Notes: a model not told the origin generated them from the letters alone. A stretch of DNA of 64,000 nt from Actinacidiphila acididurans (GCF_016918855.1 NZ_JADKYB010000022.1:62001-126000); one strand, 5' to 3'. Positions 17,022 to 27,910 are shown, counted from the first letter of the stretch. Program-made: numbers and translations.

Positions 17022-17915
17022 TCAGACGGCGGCCGGCTGGCGCACCGGGCTCGCGCCCTGGCGCACCACGGCCGGGTTGTGGTGCCGGCTGATGTTGCGC
17101 TCCAGCAACTGGGTGGAGCCGGCGACCCCGACCGCCCCGGTGAGCTGGGTGTCCGGCAGCCGGCCGTCGGTCGCCTTGAGGTTCACCATCGCGTCCTCGA
17201 TCGCGGTGTGCGCCGCGAACAGGCACGGGGTGCTGTAAATGGCGACGTCCACGCCGAGGTCGGTCAGCTCCGGCAGTGAGAGCCGCGGCGATTTCCCGCC
17301 CGCGATCTGGTTGAACAGCAGCGGCTTGTCGCCGATGACGGTACGGATCCGGCGGATCCATTCCACGTTGCGCACCCCGTCGACCAGGACGACGTCCGCG
17401 TCGGTCTCGGCCAGCGCCGCCGCCCGCCGCAGGATCTCGCTCTCCTCCGTGGCGTCGGTGCGGGCCACGACCACCAGGTCCTGGCGGCTGGCCAGCACCA
17501 TGTTCAGCTTGTCGAGGTATTCCTCCAGCGGAAGGATCAGTTTTCCGTCCGCGTGCCCGCACCGCCGCGGCCGCTTCTGGTCCTCCAGAATTACTCCGGA
17601 GGCACCGCCGCGTTCCAGTCGCTGCACCACGTGACAGGCGACTTCGGGGTCGACATAACCGTCGTCGATGTCCACGAGCAGGTGATGCGACGGAAAGGCC
17701 AGACGCAGCCGCTCGGCGAATGCGACCATGTCCGGCCAGGCGATGTATCCGATGTCCGGCAGTCCGTAATACGAGGCCGCGAAACCGAATCCGGAGACGA
17801 AGAATCCATTGAAGTGCTGCGCCGCGATAGACGCGGAATACATGTCGTAGATGCCGATGAGCGGGGTGGTCGCGGTGGACGCCAGCTCATTCCGCAGTGC
17901 GTTTCCGTACTGCAC
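17022..17915 (-). CDS. Isocitrate lyase / PEP mutase superfamily enzyme
   Basis: A 297-residue cytoplasmic TIM-barrel enzyme. Superfamily marks are SYYGLPDIGY (49-58), the Mg-binding VDIDDGY (81-87), EDQKRP (111-116), the RRCGH motif with lyase-type Cys119, and ARTDA. A Cys-containing RRCGH loop favours a C-C lyase (methylisocitrate- or oxaloacetate-type chemistry) over true PEP mutase, which has an Asn-rich loop, so phosphonate synthesis is not implied. GTG at 17915 is chosen because GGGAGAT is 5 nt upstream; an ATG at 17948 has no such site. Heads the operon with a secreted protein and a transporter. Confidence 0.82.
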   Translation of the reverse strand: MQYGNALRNELASTATTPLIGIYDMYSASIAAQHFNGFFVSGFGFAASYYGLPDIGYIAWPDMVAFAERLRLAFPSHHLLVDIDDGYVDPEVACHVVQRLERGGASGVILEDQKRPRRCGHADGKLILPLEEYLDKLNMVLASRQDLVVVARTDATEESEILRRAAALAETDADVVLVDGVRNVEWIRRIRTVIGDKPLLFNQIAGGKSPRLSLPELTDLGVDVAIYSTPCLFAAHTAIEDAMVNLKATDGRLPDTQLTGAVGVAGSTQLLERNISRHHNPAVVRQGASPVRQPAAV

Positions 17916-18069
17916 GAAATCTCCCTGGTGTGGGCATGCAAAGCGCATGGGCTATCGGCATATGCCGTTGCTTTACCTACCTTTGCAGGCTTTTTGGCAC
18001 ACGCCAACCCGCACCCCCCTATCACCACCCGATCGGGGTAATGCGCTGCATTTATGCCCACGCCCCCCG
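17916..18069. promoter_or_regulatory. AT-richer leader before the lyase-transporter operon
   Basis: This gap is clearly less GC-rich than its surroundings around 17945-18060 (GGCATATGCCG palindrome at 17958-17968, TTGCTTTACC, GCATTTATGCC). It separates the lyase-like gene from the end of the clpC-like gene. It must carry the operon promoter; a clean -35/-10 pair is not obvious. Confidence 0.4.
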
Positions 18070-20727
<2,658 letters not shown>

Positions 20728-21381
20728 GGCCGTCCATTTCCGGCGTCCCGGCCCCCGCCGCCCCGGTCTCCCGGCCCACCCCGGCGCACGCCCGGGACGC
20801 GCACTCGCGAATCGGGCGATCTGCCCGGCTGCTGCCCGTCCGGCGCGGATCCACACCTCCTCGCCGACCGCGAGCCGCACCCGTCCGCCGCGGCCGGCCG
20901 GCAGGGGCCCTGGAACCCCCGTCGCCGCTGCCGAGCGCCGCAGATCCTCCGCTCCTCGCCCCGGAACACCGGAATTCCCGGGCGGCCAGTCCTTCGGGAA
21001 TGGGCCGCGCAAAGCCGGGAATGGAACGATCAAAGATCCGGACCACTGCCCAGGTCATTGGCCGGGTCAAGGGGTCCTCATTGGCCCGGGCAATGGACGG
21101 TTATCCGGACCGTAAATCGACATGACGACAGACGCGCGGGAGACAAGGCGACTGTGCCGAATACCCCCCTGTCGTAACGGACTTCGCCCCTCTGTACAGT
21201 GACCCTGCATTCACTGCATACTCGACCATCCCGGTCGTCAGACCGCGGGACCACAGACTTTCGGCGGCGAGGCAACAACCGCAGAGACCAAACGGCACGA
21301 TCCGGCGTCACCACGTTGACGGCCAGGTGTCGTCCGAACTGCGCTGCCCTGTCGCTTCGCATACAGGGGAGCTCTTTTACC
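20728..21381. promoter_or_regulatory. Divergent intergenic region, clpC-like / LAETG protein
   Basis: 654 bp with no convincing gene; frames here lack coding bias. CATTGGCC occurs twice (21056, 21079), the second within CATTG-GCCCGGG-CAATG (21079-21095), a candidate operator. TGCATTCACTGCAT is at 21208-21221. The half next to the LAETG gene is less GC-rich, as expected for its promoter and leader. I do not see a classical HspR (HAIR) or ClgR box, so control of the unfoldase gene is unexplained. Confidence 0.35.
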
Positions 21382-22488
21382 GTGCAGCGTTCAAATGGCA
21401 AGCGGCTCATAGGCGTCGCCGGTGTCGTGGCGATGGCCGCCGCGTTCGGCGTGGCGGGTGCGGGCACCGCGAGTGCGCACAACGGCAACGGCAATGACGG
21501 CCACGACCACCCCAAGGACTGCGCTCCGATCGACGTGGAGCACTCGCTCGACGGGGGCAAGACCTGGACCACGGACGGCCGGATGGACGGCAAGACCGTG
21601 CCGGTCACCGTCACCGTCCGGACCAGCGACAAGATCAAGAAGGACTGCACCTACGCGGTCTCGCTCTCGTCCTACAGCGCCGAGGGCCCGACCTGGCAGA
21701 CCTCCGGCACGCAGGCGTTCCTCGGCTGGGACACCACCACGCTGGACAGCTCCCACAAGCAGGCGACGCTGGACGTCAGCCAGTACGCGCCCTCCTGCTT
21801 CGGCCAGATCGACCTGTACGGCAACGGCACCAAGTACGACGGCACGGGCGGCCCGCTGCCGCACTTCCCGGACTCGGCCACCCCGATCAACCTGATCACC
21901 GCCTGGAACGGCCGCGCGGCCTGCGAGACCCCGACGCCGACCCCGTCGGACACGCCGTCCGACACGCCGACCACTCCGGTGCCTTCGGACACGCCGTCCG
22001 ACACGCCGACTGCGACCCCGTCGGACACGCCGTCGGACACCCCCACCACTCCGGTGCCTTCGGACACGCCGTCCGACACGCCGACCACTCCGGTGCCTTC
22101 GGACACGCCGACTGCGACGCCGTCCGACACGCCGACCACCCCGGTGCCTTCGGACACGCCGAGCGACACCCCGTCGGACACGCCGACCCCGGTCGTCTCG
22201 GACACCTCCTCGCCGTCCCCGACGCCGAGCGACACCTCCAGCGCGCCGGCCCCGTCCGCCTCCCCCTCGGCGTCGACGACCCCGCCGCCGCCCTCTTCCA
22301 CCACGCCTCCGGTGGGCACCTCCACGGTGCCGCCGACCACGTCCAGCTCCTCCAGCGGCAACCTCGCCGAGACCGGTGGCAACAGCTCGCAGAACACGGT
22401 CTTCGCGGCCGGCGGCGCGGCGCTCCTGCTCGTCGGTGGCGGCGCCGTCTTCTTCACCCGTCGCCGCAAGCAGGCCGGCCGGGGCTGA
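21382..22488 (+). CDS. Sortase-anchored cell-wall protein (LAETG) with SDTP repeats
   Basis: A 368-residue surface protein. Order: signal peptide (1-32, ending TASA), a globular domain of about 150 residues (His/Asn-rich HNGNGNDGHDH start, four Cys, Trp-rich SSYSAEGPTW), a Pro/Ser/Thr/Asp stalk of about 140 residues built from SDTP units, the sorting signal LAETGG (328-333), a hydrophobic helix and an RRRKQ tail. LAxTG is the motif of class E sortases in high-GC actinobacteria. GTG at 21382 follows CAGGGGAGC; longer upstream frames lack a signal peptide. The globular domain is not one I can name. Confidence 0.88.
   Translation: MQRSNGKRLIGVAGVVAMAAAFGVAGAGTASAHNGNGNDGHDHPKDCAPIDVEHSLDGGKTWTTDGRMDGKTVPVTVTVRTSDKIKKDCTYAVSLSSYSAEGPTWQTSGTQAFLGWDTTTLDSSHKQATLDVSQYAPSCFGQIDLYGNGTKYDGTGGPLPHFPDSATPINLITAWNGRAACETPTPTPSDTPSDTPTTPVPSDTPSDTPTATPSDTPSDTPTTPVPSDTPSDTPTTPVPSDTPTATPSDTPTTPVPSDTPSDTPSDTPTPVVSDTSSPSPTPSDTSSAPAPSASPSASTTPPPPSSTTPPVGTSTVPPTTSSSSSGNLAETGGNSSQNTVFAAGGAALLLVGGGAVFFTRRRKQAGRG
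21943..22190 (+). repeat. Tandem PSDTP/TTPVP coding repeat in wall stalk
   Basis: Units of 12-30 nt coding Pro-Ser-Asp-Thr-Pro and Thr-Thr-Pro-Val are repeated many times with high DNA identity (CCTTCGGACACGCCG recurs). A length-variable wall spacer. Confidence 0.85.
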
Positions 22489-22524
22489 CCTCTTGGTCCC
22501 CCTGAAGGCTGAGTAAGCAGCAAA

Positions 22525-22563
22525 CGAACCGGGCCGGTCCCCAGCGGGGGCCGGCCCGGTTCG
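22525..22563 (+). terminator. Strong hairpin after LAETG gene
   Basis: CGAACCGGGCCGG pairs with CCGGCCCGGTTCG around a small loop (CCCC/GGGG extend the stem). It starts 36 bp after the stop at 22488 and lies before the minus-strand stop at 22661, so it can work in both directions. Confidence 0.75.
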
Positions 22564-22660
22564 CGTATGCGGTACGTCCGCCGCGTGCGCGGCACGTCGG
22601 GTCGTACGCCGTAGCTCCGACGCTCCGGCCAGGAAGTGCTCCGGTCAGGAAGTGCTCCGG

Positions 22661-24013
22661 TCAGGAGGAGAACAGCAGCAACAGGCCGCCGAGCGTGTAG
22701 CCGACCATCAGGATCAGGAGGGGGACCTGGCCGGTGAGGGCGGCGCGGCGGGGGAAGAGGCGGACGGCGCGGTCGTGGGCGGCCACCGTGGCGACGACGT
22801 GGCCGATGACGACGCCGAAGACCTGCACGAGGGCGATCACGGTGACCGAGATCAGGGTGTAGTTCACGTGGTCGCCGGCGGTGCCGAACAGGTTCGCGCC
22901 GGTGCCGAGCGGGTCGGAGGCGAGGACGAACGCCTGCTGGCCGTTGAAGACGAGGTACGAGAAGTAGTGCGCGACCACGTAGCCGACCGCGATGGGCACC
23001 AGGGAGTGCGCGAAGCGGGCGGGCAGCGTGGCGTTGCCGCCGGGTACCTGGACGCCGCTGATCCGGCCCGCCAGCCGTAGCACCGCGGTGAAGGTGAGGC
23101 CGACGAAGACGACGGTGGCCAGCAGGCCCAGCGCGTTGGCGGTGTCCGGGCTGAGCGGGCCGGACTGCGCGCGGTTGACCCAGGTGGTGGAGGCGGAGGC
23201 GCCGTCGAAGGCGGTCGAGCCGAACAGGACGGAGACCGTGGCGACCAGTCCGGGCACGGCGGGCACCTGGTCGAGGCCGTTCAGCGGGTCGCGCAGGGCG
23301 AGCCGCCCGTCGTCCAGGCGGCCGAAGGGGGACAGGCGCGCGGTCAGCGAGGAGTAGACCTCGAAGCCGTCGCCGTAGTCGAACCAGTCCGAGCCGTAGA
23401 CCGTGGCGCCGGCCAGGTGGACCACGGCGTACACACCGAACCAGAGGATGAGGGTGGTCGTCGAGTCCCGGTTCGGCCCGGCCAGCTCCAGCCAGGTGAA
23501 GGCGAACAGCGACACCGCGGCCGGCCAGTGGCCCAGCCTGGCGGGCAGCGGCCGGAAGCCCTCGCGGGGGTCGCGCATCAGCGCCCAGAACAGCGCGCGA
23601 TGCAGGGTGCGCAGCGGGTTGAGCAGCCGCCAGACCGGGCCGAGGAGCAGCGAGAACGGGACCAGGCCCACCCAGAACAGCACGTAGACGAAGGACGCGG
23701 TCGGGTTCAGGTCGTCGTTCTTGCCGAAGACGGCCGCGACGGCGGTGAACCCGGCCAGCAGCAGGCCGAGCCCGCGCAGCGCCCAGCGGGTCTCGGGCGC
23801 GTCGGCGCCGGTGGTGACCCGGTCCGGCAGCGCCAGGCCGCGCGCGCCGCCCTTCAGCCGGGAGGCCGGCCACAGGAACAGCAGGGCGGCGAAGGAGACC
23901 ACCACCGCCAGGCCGCCGCCGATCAGGACGTAGCTGAACGGGATCGGGAGGTCCCGGCGGCCACCGATGCCGTGGGCCAGGACGACGAGCGAGCCGGAGG
24001 TGCGGGGATCCAT
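22661..24013 (-). CDS. Polytopic membrane protein, unknown function
   Basis: A 450-residue protein with about ten hydrophobic helices. Conspicuous motifs are VLAHGIGGRRDLPIPF at the N-terminus (soluble, His-containing), GKNDDLNPTASFVYVLFWVGL, VWRLLNPLRTLH and VAHYFSYLVFNGQQA. I recall actinobacterial homologues labelled fenitrothion hydrolase, but nothing here shows hydrolase chemistry, so I would not carry that name. It is the last of three same-strand genes after DUF3105 and a cupredoxin lipoprotein; only 15 bp separates it from the cupredoxin stop. A role in copper or electron handling at the membrane is an inference from context. ATG at 24013 lacks a strong ribosome site. Confidence 0.75.
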   Translation of the reverse strand: MDPRTSGSLVVLAHGIGGRRDLPIPFSYVLIGGGLAVVVSFAALLFLWPASRLKGGARGLALPDRVTTGADAPETRWALRGLGLLLAGFTAVAAVFGKNDDLNPTASFVYVLFWVGLVPFSLLLGPVWRLLNPLRTLHRALFWALMRDPREGFRPLPARLGHWPAAVSLFAFTWLELAGPNRDSTTTLILWFGVYAVVHLAGATVYGSDWFDYGDGFEVYSSLTARLSPFGRLDDGRLALRDPLNGLDQVPAVPGLVATVSVLFGSTAFDGASASTTWVNRAQSGPLSPDTANALGLLATVVFVGLTFTAVLRLAGRISGVQVPGGNATLPARFAHSLVPIAVGYVVAHYFSYLVFNGQQAFVLASDPLGTGANLFGTAGDHVNYTLISVTVIALVQVFGVVIGHVVATVAAHDRAVRLFPRRAALTGQVPLLILMVGYTLGGLLLLFSS

Positions 24014-24028
24014 GAGCGGCCGCCCGGC

Positions 24029-24442
24029 CTACTTCACTTCGATCTGGAGCAGCTGGAGATTGCTCTTGTGCGTCTCGAACTCGAAGATCCCGGGGATGTC
24101 GGCCTTCACGGATATCGTGCCGGGCTTGCCGGGCTGGAGCTCGATCTCCTTGTCGTAGCCGTGCAGGTGCGCCTCGTCCGGCTTGTCGCTGGTGACCGTG
24201 AGCTGGAGCTGGTCGCCGAGGTGGACCTGGTGCACGGCCGGCTTGGGGGAGATCTTGCCGTTCGCGATGGTGATCGAGATCGAATCGGTGGCCGCCGAGC
24301 CCGCCGACTGCGACGCGCCCGGGGACCCCGAGGACCCGGCGGACCCCGGCGAGTCGGACGACGATGACGACGAGCAGCCGGTCAGGGCCAGTGCCGCGAG
24401 CGCCAGGGCGGCGGCGGTGCTGACCAGGGTCTTGCGGGCCAT
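24029..24442 (-). CDS. Cupredoxin-like lipoprotein
   Basis: A 137-residue protein. Signal peptide with lipobox LTGC (Cys23), a Ser/Gly linker of about 30 residues, then a domain of about 90 residues with cupredoxin strands (ISITIANGKISPK, VHLGDQLQLTVTSDKPDEAHLHGYD, GTISVKADIPGIFEFETH). Two His in HLHGY and one in FETH occupy ligand-type positions, but the classical Cys of type-1 copper sites is absent, so electron transfer is unlikely and metal binding needs testing. ATG at 24442 follows GAGGAC. Operon partner of the membrane protein downstream. Confidence 0.8.
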   Translation of the reverse strand: MARKTLVSTAAALALAALALTGCSSSSSSDSPGSAGSSGSPGASQSAGSAATDSISITIANGKISPKPAVHQVHLGDQLQLTVTSDKPDEAHLHGYDKEIELQPGKPGTISVKADIPGIFEFETHKSNLQLLQIEVK

Positions 24443-24621
24443 GTGAGCAGTCCTCGTCCGCGGTCGGTCCGGATCGGGCCGCGGCCGGTCGGCCGGCGCT
24501 CTCGGGCGCCGGCCGGCCGGGGCGGGCCGGATCAGGCAGGTCGGATCGGCAGGGCGCGGTGGTCGGCCGCGGTCCCGTCAGCGGGGTCGAGGTCGGCCGC
24601 GTCGGCCGGGCGTGTGCCGGG

Positions 24622-25251
24622 TCAGCCGGTCGGGGTGCCGGTGCCGCCGGTGCAGGGGGCGCCGGGCTCCGGGGTCTGCGGGCCCTTGCGGTAGGCGGAG
24701 ATGAACTTCGCCAGCCGCGGGTCGCTCGCCGACTGGAGCTGGAGCTGCTTGCCCCAGGCGGACGCCACCACCGGCGCGGGCAGCCCCGGGTACGGGCTCA
24801 GGTCCATGAAGTCCTTGCCCTTGACCTGCGACTTCAGGGTGGCGAGCTGCGCGGCGGGCAGGTCCGGGCGGTAGGTGATCCACACCGCGCCGTGCTCCAT
24901 GTCGTGCACCGCGTTCTCGTTGGCCACCGGCTTGTCGTAGATGCCGCAGTTCAGCCACACCGGGTTGTGGTCGCCACCGACCGGCGGGTTCTGCGCGTAC
25001 TTGACCTTGCCCTGCACGTGGTTGCGGGACAGGTTGCTGTACGACTTGACGCCCGCGATGTTCGCCGCGCCGCCGCCGCTCTTGTGGGTGCCGAGCACGA
25101 CCGCCGCGGCCACGCCGCCGATCACCGCCAGGCTCACCACACCGATGATGCCGATCCTTACGGTGCGCTGCCGGCGCTCGGCCCGCTGGGCTTCGGCGCG
25201 CGCCTGAGCCGCGCGTTCACGCCGCCGTTGCGCTTCGGCTTTGCTGACCAT
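24622..25251 (-). CDS. DUF3105 family membrane-anchored protein
   Basis: A 209-residue protein. A charged helical N-terminus (Arg/Glu/Ala, about 1-30) precedes one membrane helix (IGIIGVVSLAVIGGVAAAVVLG). The extracytoplasmic DUF3105 domain shows NPPVGGDHNPVWLNCGIY and VHDMEHGAVWITYRPD, with conserved His/Cys that could bind metal. ATG at 25251 has GGAAGGG 8 nt upstream. It leads a gene set with the cupredoxin lipoprotein and the polytopic protein; the 179-bp gap before the cupredoxin gene may hold a second promoter. Molecular function is not established for this family. Confidence 0.85.
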   Translation of the reverse strand: MVSKAEAQRRRERAAQARAEAQRAERRQRTVRIGIIGVVSLAVIGGVAAAVVLGTHKSGGGAANIAGVKSYSNLSRNHVQGKVKYAQNPPVGGDHNPVWLNCGIYDKPVANENAVHDMEHGAVWITYRPDLPAAQLATLKSQVKGKDFMDLSPYPGLPAPVVASAWGKQLQLQSASDPRLAKFISAYRKGPQTPEPGAPCTGGTGTPTG

Positions 25252-25592
25252 GCACCGAGCCCTTCCCGTCCAGGGGTCCGACCACCGAACTCCCGATGCC
25301 CATGCTGACCGGGAGCCTATATGACTGAACGATCGCCAAGTCACCCCCTCGGGTGAATTCACGGTGGACTCAGCCGACGCCTGTGCATCCCCTGTGTCCC
25401 GCCCGTGCACCGCCCGTGCGCCGTCCCGTACGGCCCCGGATCGCCCCTTCCCCGCGTCCCGGTACCGGATCCCTTGCGCCGCCCGCGACTTGGGGCCGGT
25501 GCGGCCACCTGGAGCAGCGGGCAATCCGGCGCCCGGCACCCGCTTCTGCCGAGGTCGGCGGGCCCACGCGGGCGTGGGCCATGTCACGCCGG
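25252..25592. other. 341-bp gap between DUF3105 and TetR genes
   Basis: No gene supported. A perfect TCACCC-CCTC-GGGTGA palindrome (25341-25356) and the AT-rich CCTATATGACTGAACG (25316-25331) lie on the DUF3105 side and probably mark its promoter. The remainder is C-rich with repeated CCCGTGC and nothing further I can read. Confidence 0.4.
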
Positions 25593-26150
25593 TCAGGGCC
25601 CGGGGCGCAGGGCGGCCAGCGTGAGGGTGACCGAGGTCGGCGGGGGGAGGGTGGCGCCTGCGGGAAGGGCGTGCAGGCAGAAGGCGGCGAGGTCGGTCGG
25701 GGGGATGTCGGCGCGGACCTCGCCGCGGGCGGCCGCTTCGGTGAGCAGGGCGGTGAGGAAGTCGTGCAGCCGGGCGGCGGCGCGGGTGGCGTGCGGGGCC
25801 TGGTGCAGGACGAGGGCGGCCGGGTCGGGGGTGGCGTGGGCCCGGGAGAGGTGGGCGTAGGCATCGAGGACCGCGGCGAGCCGGTCGGGCGGGGCGGTGG
25901 CCTCGGCGACCTCGGCCAGCCGGTCGAGGTGGGCGGTGATGTGGCGCTCGTGCCAGGCGGCCAGGATCGAGGCGAGGTCCGGGAAGTACTTGTAGAGCGT
26001 CGCCCGGCCGATCCCGCTCTCCTTCGCGACCTGCGACATCGTGACGCCGGTCGGCCCGTGCCGCGCGACCAGGGATGCCGTGGCGTCGATCGCGGCCTCG
26101 CGGACGGCGTCGCGGTGCGCGGCGATCGTCTCGCTCCAGATCCTCGGCAT
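25593..26150 (-). CDS. TetR-family transcriptional regulator
   Basis: A 185-residue repressor-type protein. The DNA-binding domain (about 10-55) has VTMSQVAKESGIGRATLYKYF, and the C-terminal ligand domain is diverged, Ala-rich and helical. ATG at 26150 is the likely start; an in-frame ATG three codons upstream (26159) is equally possible. It is divergent from a methyltransferase gene, with three TGTCT/AGACA half-sites between, the usual arrangement for autoregulation plus control of the neighbour. The ligand is unknown. Confidence 0.88.
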   Translation of the reverse strand: MPRIWSETIAAHRDAVREAAIDATASLVARHGPTGVTMSQVAKESGIGRATLYKYFPDLASILAAWHERHITAHLDRLAEVAEATAPPDRLAAVLDAYAHLSRAHATPDPAALVLHQAPHATRAAARLHDFLTALLTEAAARGEVRADIPPTDLAAFCLHALPAGATLPPPTSVTLTLAALRPGP

Positions 26151-26203
26151 GACCCGCATCGTACGCCCAGGTCTCGTACGTCGTGACCTCGGTCGATACA
26201 AGT

Positions 26204-26227
26204 TGTCTTGACAGAGACAGTGTGTCT
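26204..26227. promoter_or_regulatory. TetR-type operator over a -35 box
   Basis: TGTCT (26204-26208), AGACA (26215-26219) and TGTCT (26223-26227) form overlapping inverted repeats with 6- and 3-bp spacers. A perfect TTGACA -35 hexamer lies inside (26208-26213), and an AT-rich AAAATC sits 17 bp after it. A dimer bound here would block transcription of the methyltransferase gene. Confidence 0.6.
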
Positions 26228-26332
26228 GGAAAAATCTGGGGGTGTCAGGGACACCGCCCGCCGCGGGCAAGCCCGCCAGGGACGGGTTCGCGACGGACAA
26301 CCGCGACGGACAACAGCGACAAGGGGGATGCG

Positions 26333-26944
26333 ATGGAGCACGCGCCACCGGCACACGGCACCGGCCACGACCCGTACCGGGGCCGCCCGCCATGGGAGAT
26401 CGGCCGGCCCCAGCCCGCGCTGCTCGCCTTGGCCGCATCCGGCGGACTGGGCGGCCGCGTGCTGGACCTCGGCTGCGGTACGGGGGAGCACACGCTGATG
26501 GCCGCCGCGGCCGGTCTGGACGCGACCGGGATCGACCGTTCGCCCGTCGCCCTGAGCGCCGCCCGTGACAAGGCCCGGGCCCGCGGGCTCACCGCCCGCT
26601 TCGTGCTGGGCGACGTCCTGCGGCCCGGCGGCACGGCCGAAGTGGGCGGCGACTACGACACCGCGCTCGATTCCCTGCTGCTGCACGCCCTCGGCCCCGC
26701 CGACCGCGCGACCTACCTCGCCGACGTACGGTCCCTGCTCCGGCCCGGCGGCCTGCTCCACGTCCTCGCCTACAGCGACCGCCACACCGGCGAACCCGCG
26801 GTGCCGCACGCACTGTCCCGTACCGACCTCGAGGCCGCCTTCGCCACCGGCTGGCGGCTCGCGCGCGTCGACCCCGTCACCTGCGCCTCGATGGTTCACC
26901 CGGCCGGGGTCGCGGGCCGGCTGGCGACCGCCGTCCGTACCTGA
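26333..26944 (+). CDS. Class I SAM-dependent methyltransferase
   Basis: A 203-residue cytoplasmic enzyme with the Rossmann SAM-binding motif VLDLGCGTGEHT (about 44-55), acidic GIDRSPVAL (motif II) and DVLRPGG further on; it resembles Methyltransf_11/25 members. The N-terminal PPWEIGRPQPALLAL is common in small-molecule or thiopurine-like methyltransferases. ATG at 26333 has AAGGGGGATGCG upstream. Divergent from the TetR gene and probably repressed by it, so it may act in detoxification. The acceptor is unknown. Confidence 0.88.
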   Translation: MEHAPPAHGTGHDPYRGRPPWEIGRPQPALLALAASGGLGGRVLDLGCGTGEHTLMAAAAGLDATGIDRSPVALSAARDKARARGLTARFVLGDVLRPGGTAEVGGDYDTALDSLLLHALGPADRATYLADVRSLLRPGGLLHVLAYSDRHTGEPAVPHALSRTDLEAAFATGWRLARVDPVTCASMVHPAGVAGRLATAVRT

Positions 26945-27036
26945 CGGGCCGTCATGCATGCGTGCACTGCCGCCGGTTCACGTACTGACCGCTGAACTCG
27001 CCCGCCCAGAATGCCGATCGCAGAAGGAGCTCCGCC

Positions 27037-27384
27037 GTGCCCGCCTCCGAGGCCCGCGTCGTCACCACTCGCGCCGACCGTTACCTTGCCCAACTCCGCT
27101 CGCACGTCGGGCGGTTGGACGACCTGCCCGCGCATGCCGGAAACCATGGCGCCCCGCACCCGGCGCACACCCCGCACGCCCGGCCCCCGCAGGCCGGAGC
27201 CGACGTCGTCCTCGATCTCGGCTGGGGCCGCTGCGCCCTGCGGGCCACCGACGACGCCCTGCTGCTGTGGGCGGAGGCCGCCGACGTGGCGGCCCTCGAA
27301 CGCATCCAGGAGGCGATCGCCGCCCGCCTCCAGCGCGTCGGCCACCGCGACGGCCTGGTCGTCACCTGGCAGGCGACCGGCTGA
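27037..27384 (+). CDS. DUF2218 family protein
   Basis: A 115-residue cytoplasmic protein. The family pattern is complete: TTRADRYLAQLRSHVGRL, a variable His/Pro loop, DLGWGRCALRATDDALLLWAEAAD and a C-terminal helix with RVGHRDGLVVTW. Homologues often neighbour siderophore or iron-uptake genes, but none are here. GTG at 27037 is preceded by GAAGGAG. It starts 92 bp after the methyltransferase and may be transcribed with it. A longer overlapping frame (27011-27421) lacks family similarity and is a shadow. Confidence 0.85.
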   Translation: MPASEARVVTTRADRYLAQLRSHVGRLDDLPAHAGNHGAPHPAHTPHARPPQAGADVVLDLGWGRCALRATDDALLLWAEAADVAALERIQEAIAARLQRVGHRDGLVVTWQATG

Positions 27385-27421
27385 CGCGGCGCGGGCGTCC
27401 GCAAGGGAAGGACCGTGGTGA

Positions 27422-27454
27422 GAGGCGGCGCCGGCCTCAGGAAGCCGCCGCCTC
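27422..27454. terminator. Hairpin at convergent DUF2218 / ohrR ends
   Basis: GAGGCGGC (27422-27429) pairs with GCCGCCTC (27447-27454). It overlaps the last codons of the minus-strand ohrR gene, so for ohrR it would act only on the plus-strand readthrough. Confidence 0.5.
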
Positions 27455-27910
27455 CAGGGACGCGGTCAGGGTGTTGAGGTCGGCGAGCAGGGCCATCGCC
27501 GCCGGCATGGTGAGGCCGGTCGCCTTGCCTATGGCGCGGGGGACGTCGTCGATGGTGGTGCGCATCGCGCGGCCGGACTCGGTGAGGTGGACGATCACGG
27601 AGCGCTCGTCCTGGGCGCTGCGCACCCGGCGGACCAGGCCGGCCGATTCGAGGCGGCGGACCAGAGGGGACAGGGTGCCGGAGTCGAGGCGCAGGTAGGA
27701 GCCGAGTTCCTTGACCGACAGCGGGCCGTGCTGCCACAGGACCAGCATCACCAGATATTGCGGATAGGTGAGGCCGGACTTCTTGAGCAGGGCCCGGTAG
27801 ATGCCGTCGTACGCACGGGAGGCGGCGTGCACGGCGAAGCAGAGCTGCTCCTCCAGCCGCAGCGCCTGGCCGGCGGGCGGCTCCGTGGGGGCGGTCTGGC
27901 TGGGCGTCAT
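27437..27910 (-). CDS. ohrR: OhrR, MarR-family organic peroxide-sensing repressor
   Basis: A 157-residue winged-helix dimer. Recognised by LEEQLCFAVHAASRAY with the peroxide-reactive Cys24, then YPQYLVMLVLWQ and the MarR wing DERSVIVHLTESG. Oxidation of that Cys releases the operator, inducing ohr. Tyr residues that assist thiol reactivity in the family lie in the adjoining helix (Y33, Y37). ATG at 27910; divergent from ohr with a perfect palindrome between. There are no extra cysteines elsewhere, so it belongs to the one-Cys class. Confidence 0.93.
   Translation of the reverse strand: MTPSQTAPTEPPAGQALRLEEQLCFAVHAASRAYDGIYRALLKKSGLTYPQYLVMLVLWQHGPLSVKELGSYLRLDSGTLSPLVRRLESAGLVRRVRSAQDERSVIVHLTESGRAMRTTIDDVPRAIGKATGLTMPAAMALLADLNTLTASLEAAAS

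Noticed and set aside
17022..17915. Phosphonate biosynthesis (true PEP mutase)
   Set aside because: The active-site loop is the lyase-type RRCGH form, and no phosphonopyruvate decarboxylase or phosphonate gene is nearby.
20728..21381. HspR or ClgR operator for the unfoldase gene
   Set aside because: No CTTGAGT-N7-ACTCAAG or matching GTTCGC/GCGAAC pair was found; only imperfect fragments.
22661..24013. Fenitrothion hydrolase annotation
   Set aside because: Name recalled for homologues only; no catalytic motif or context for organophosphate hydrolysis is visible.
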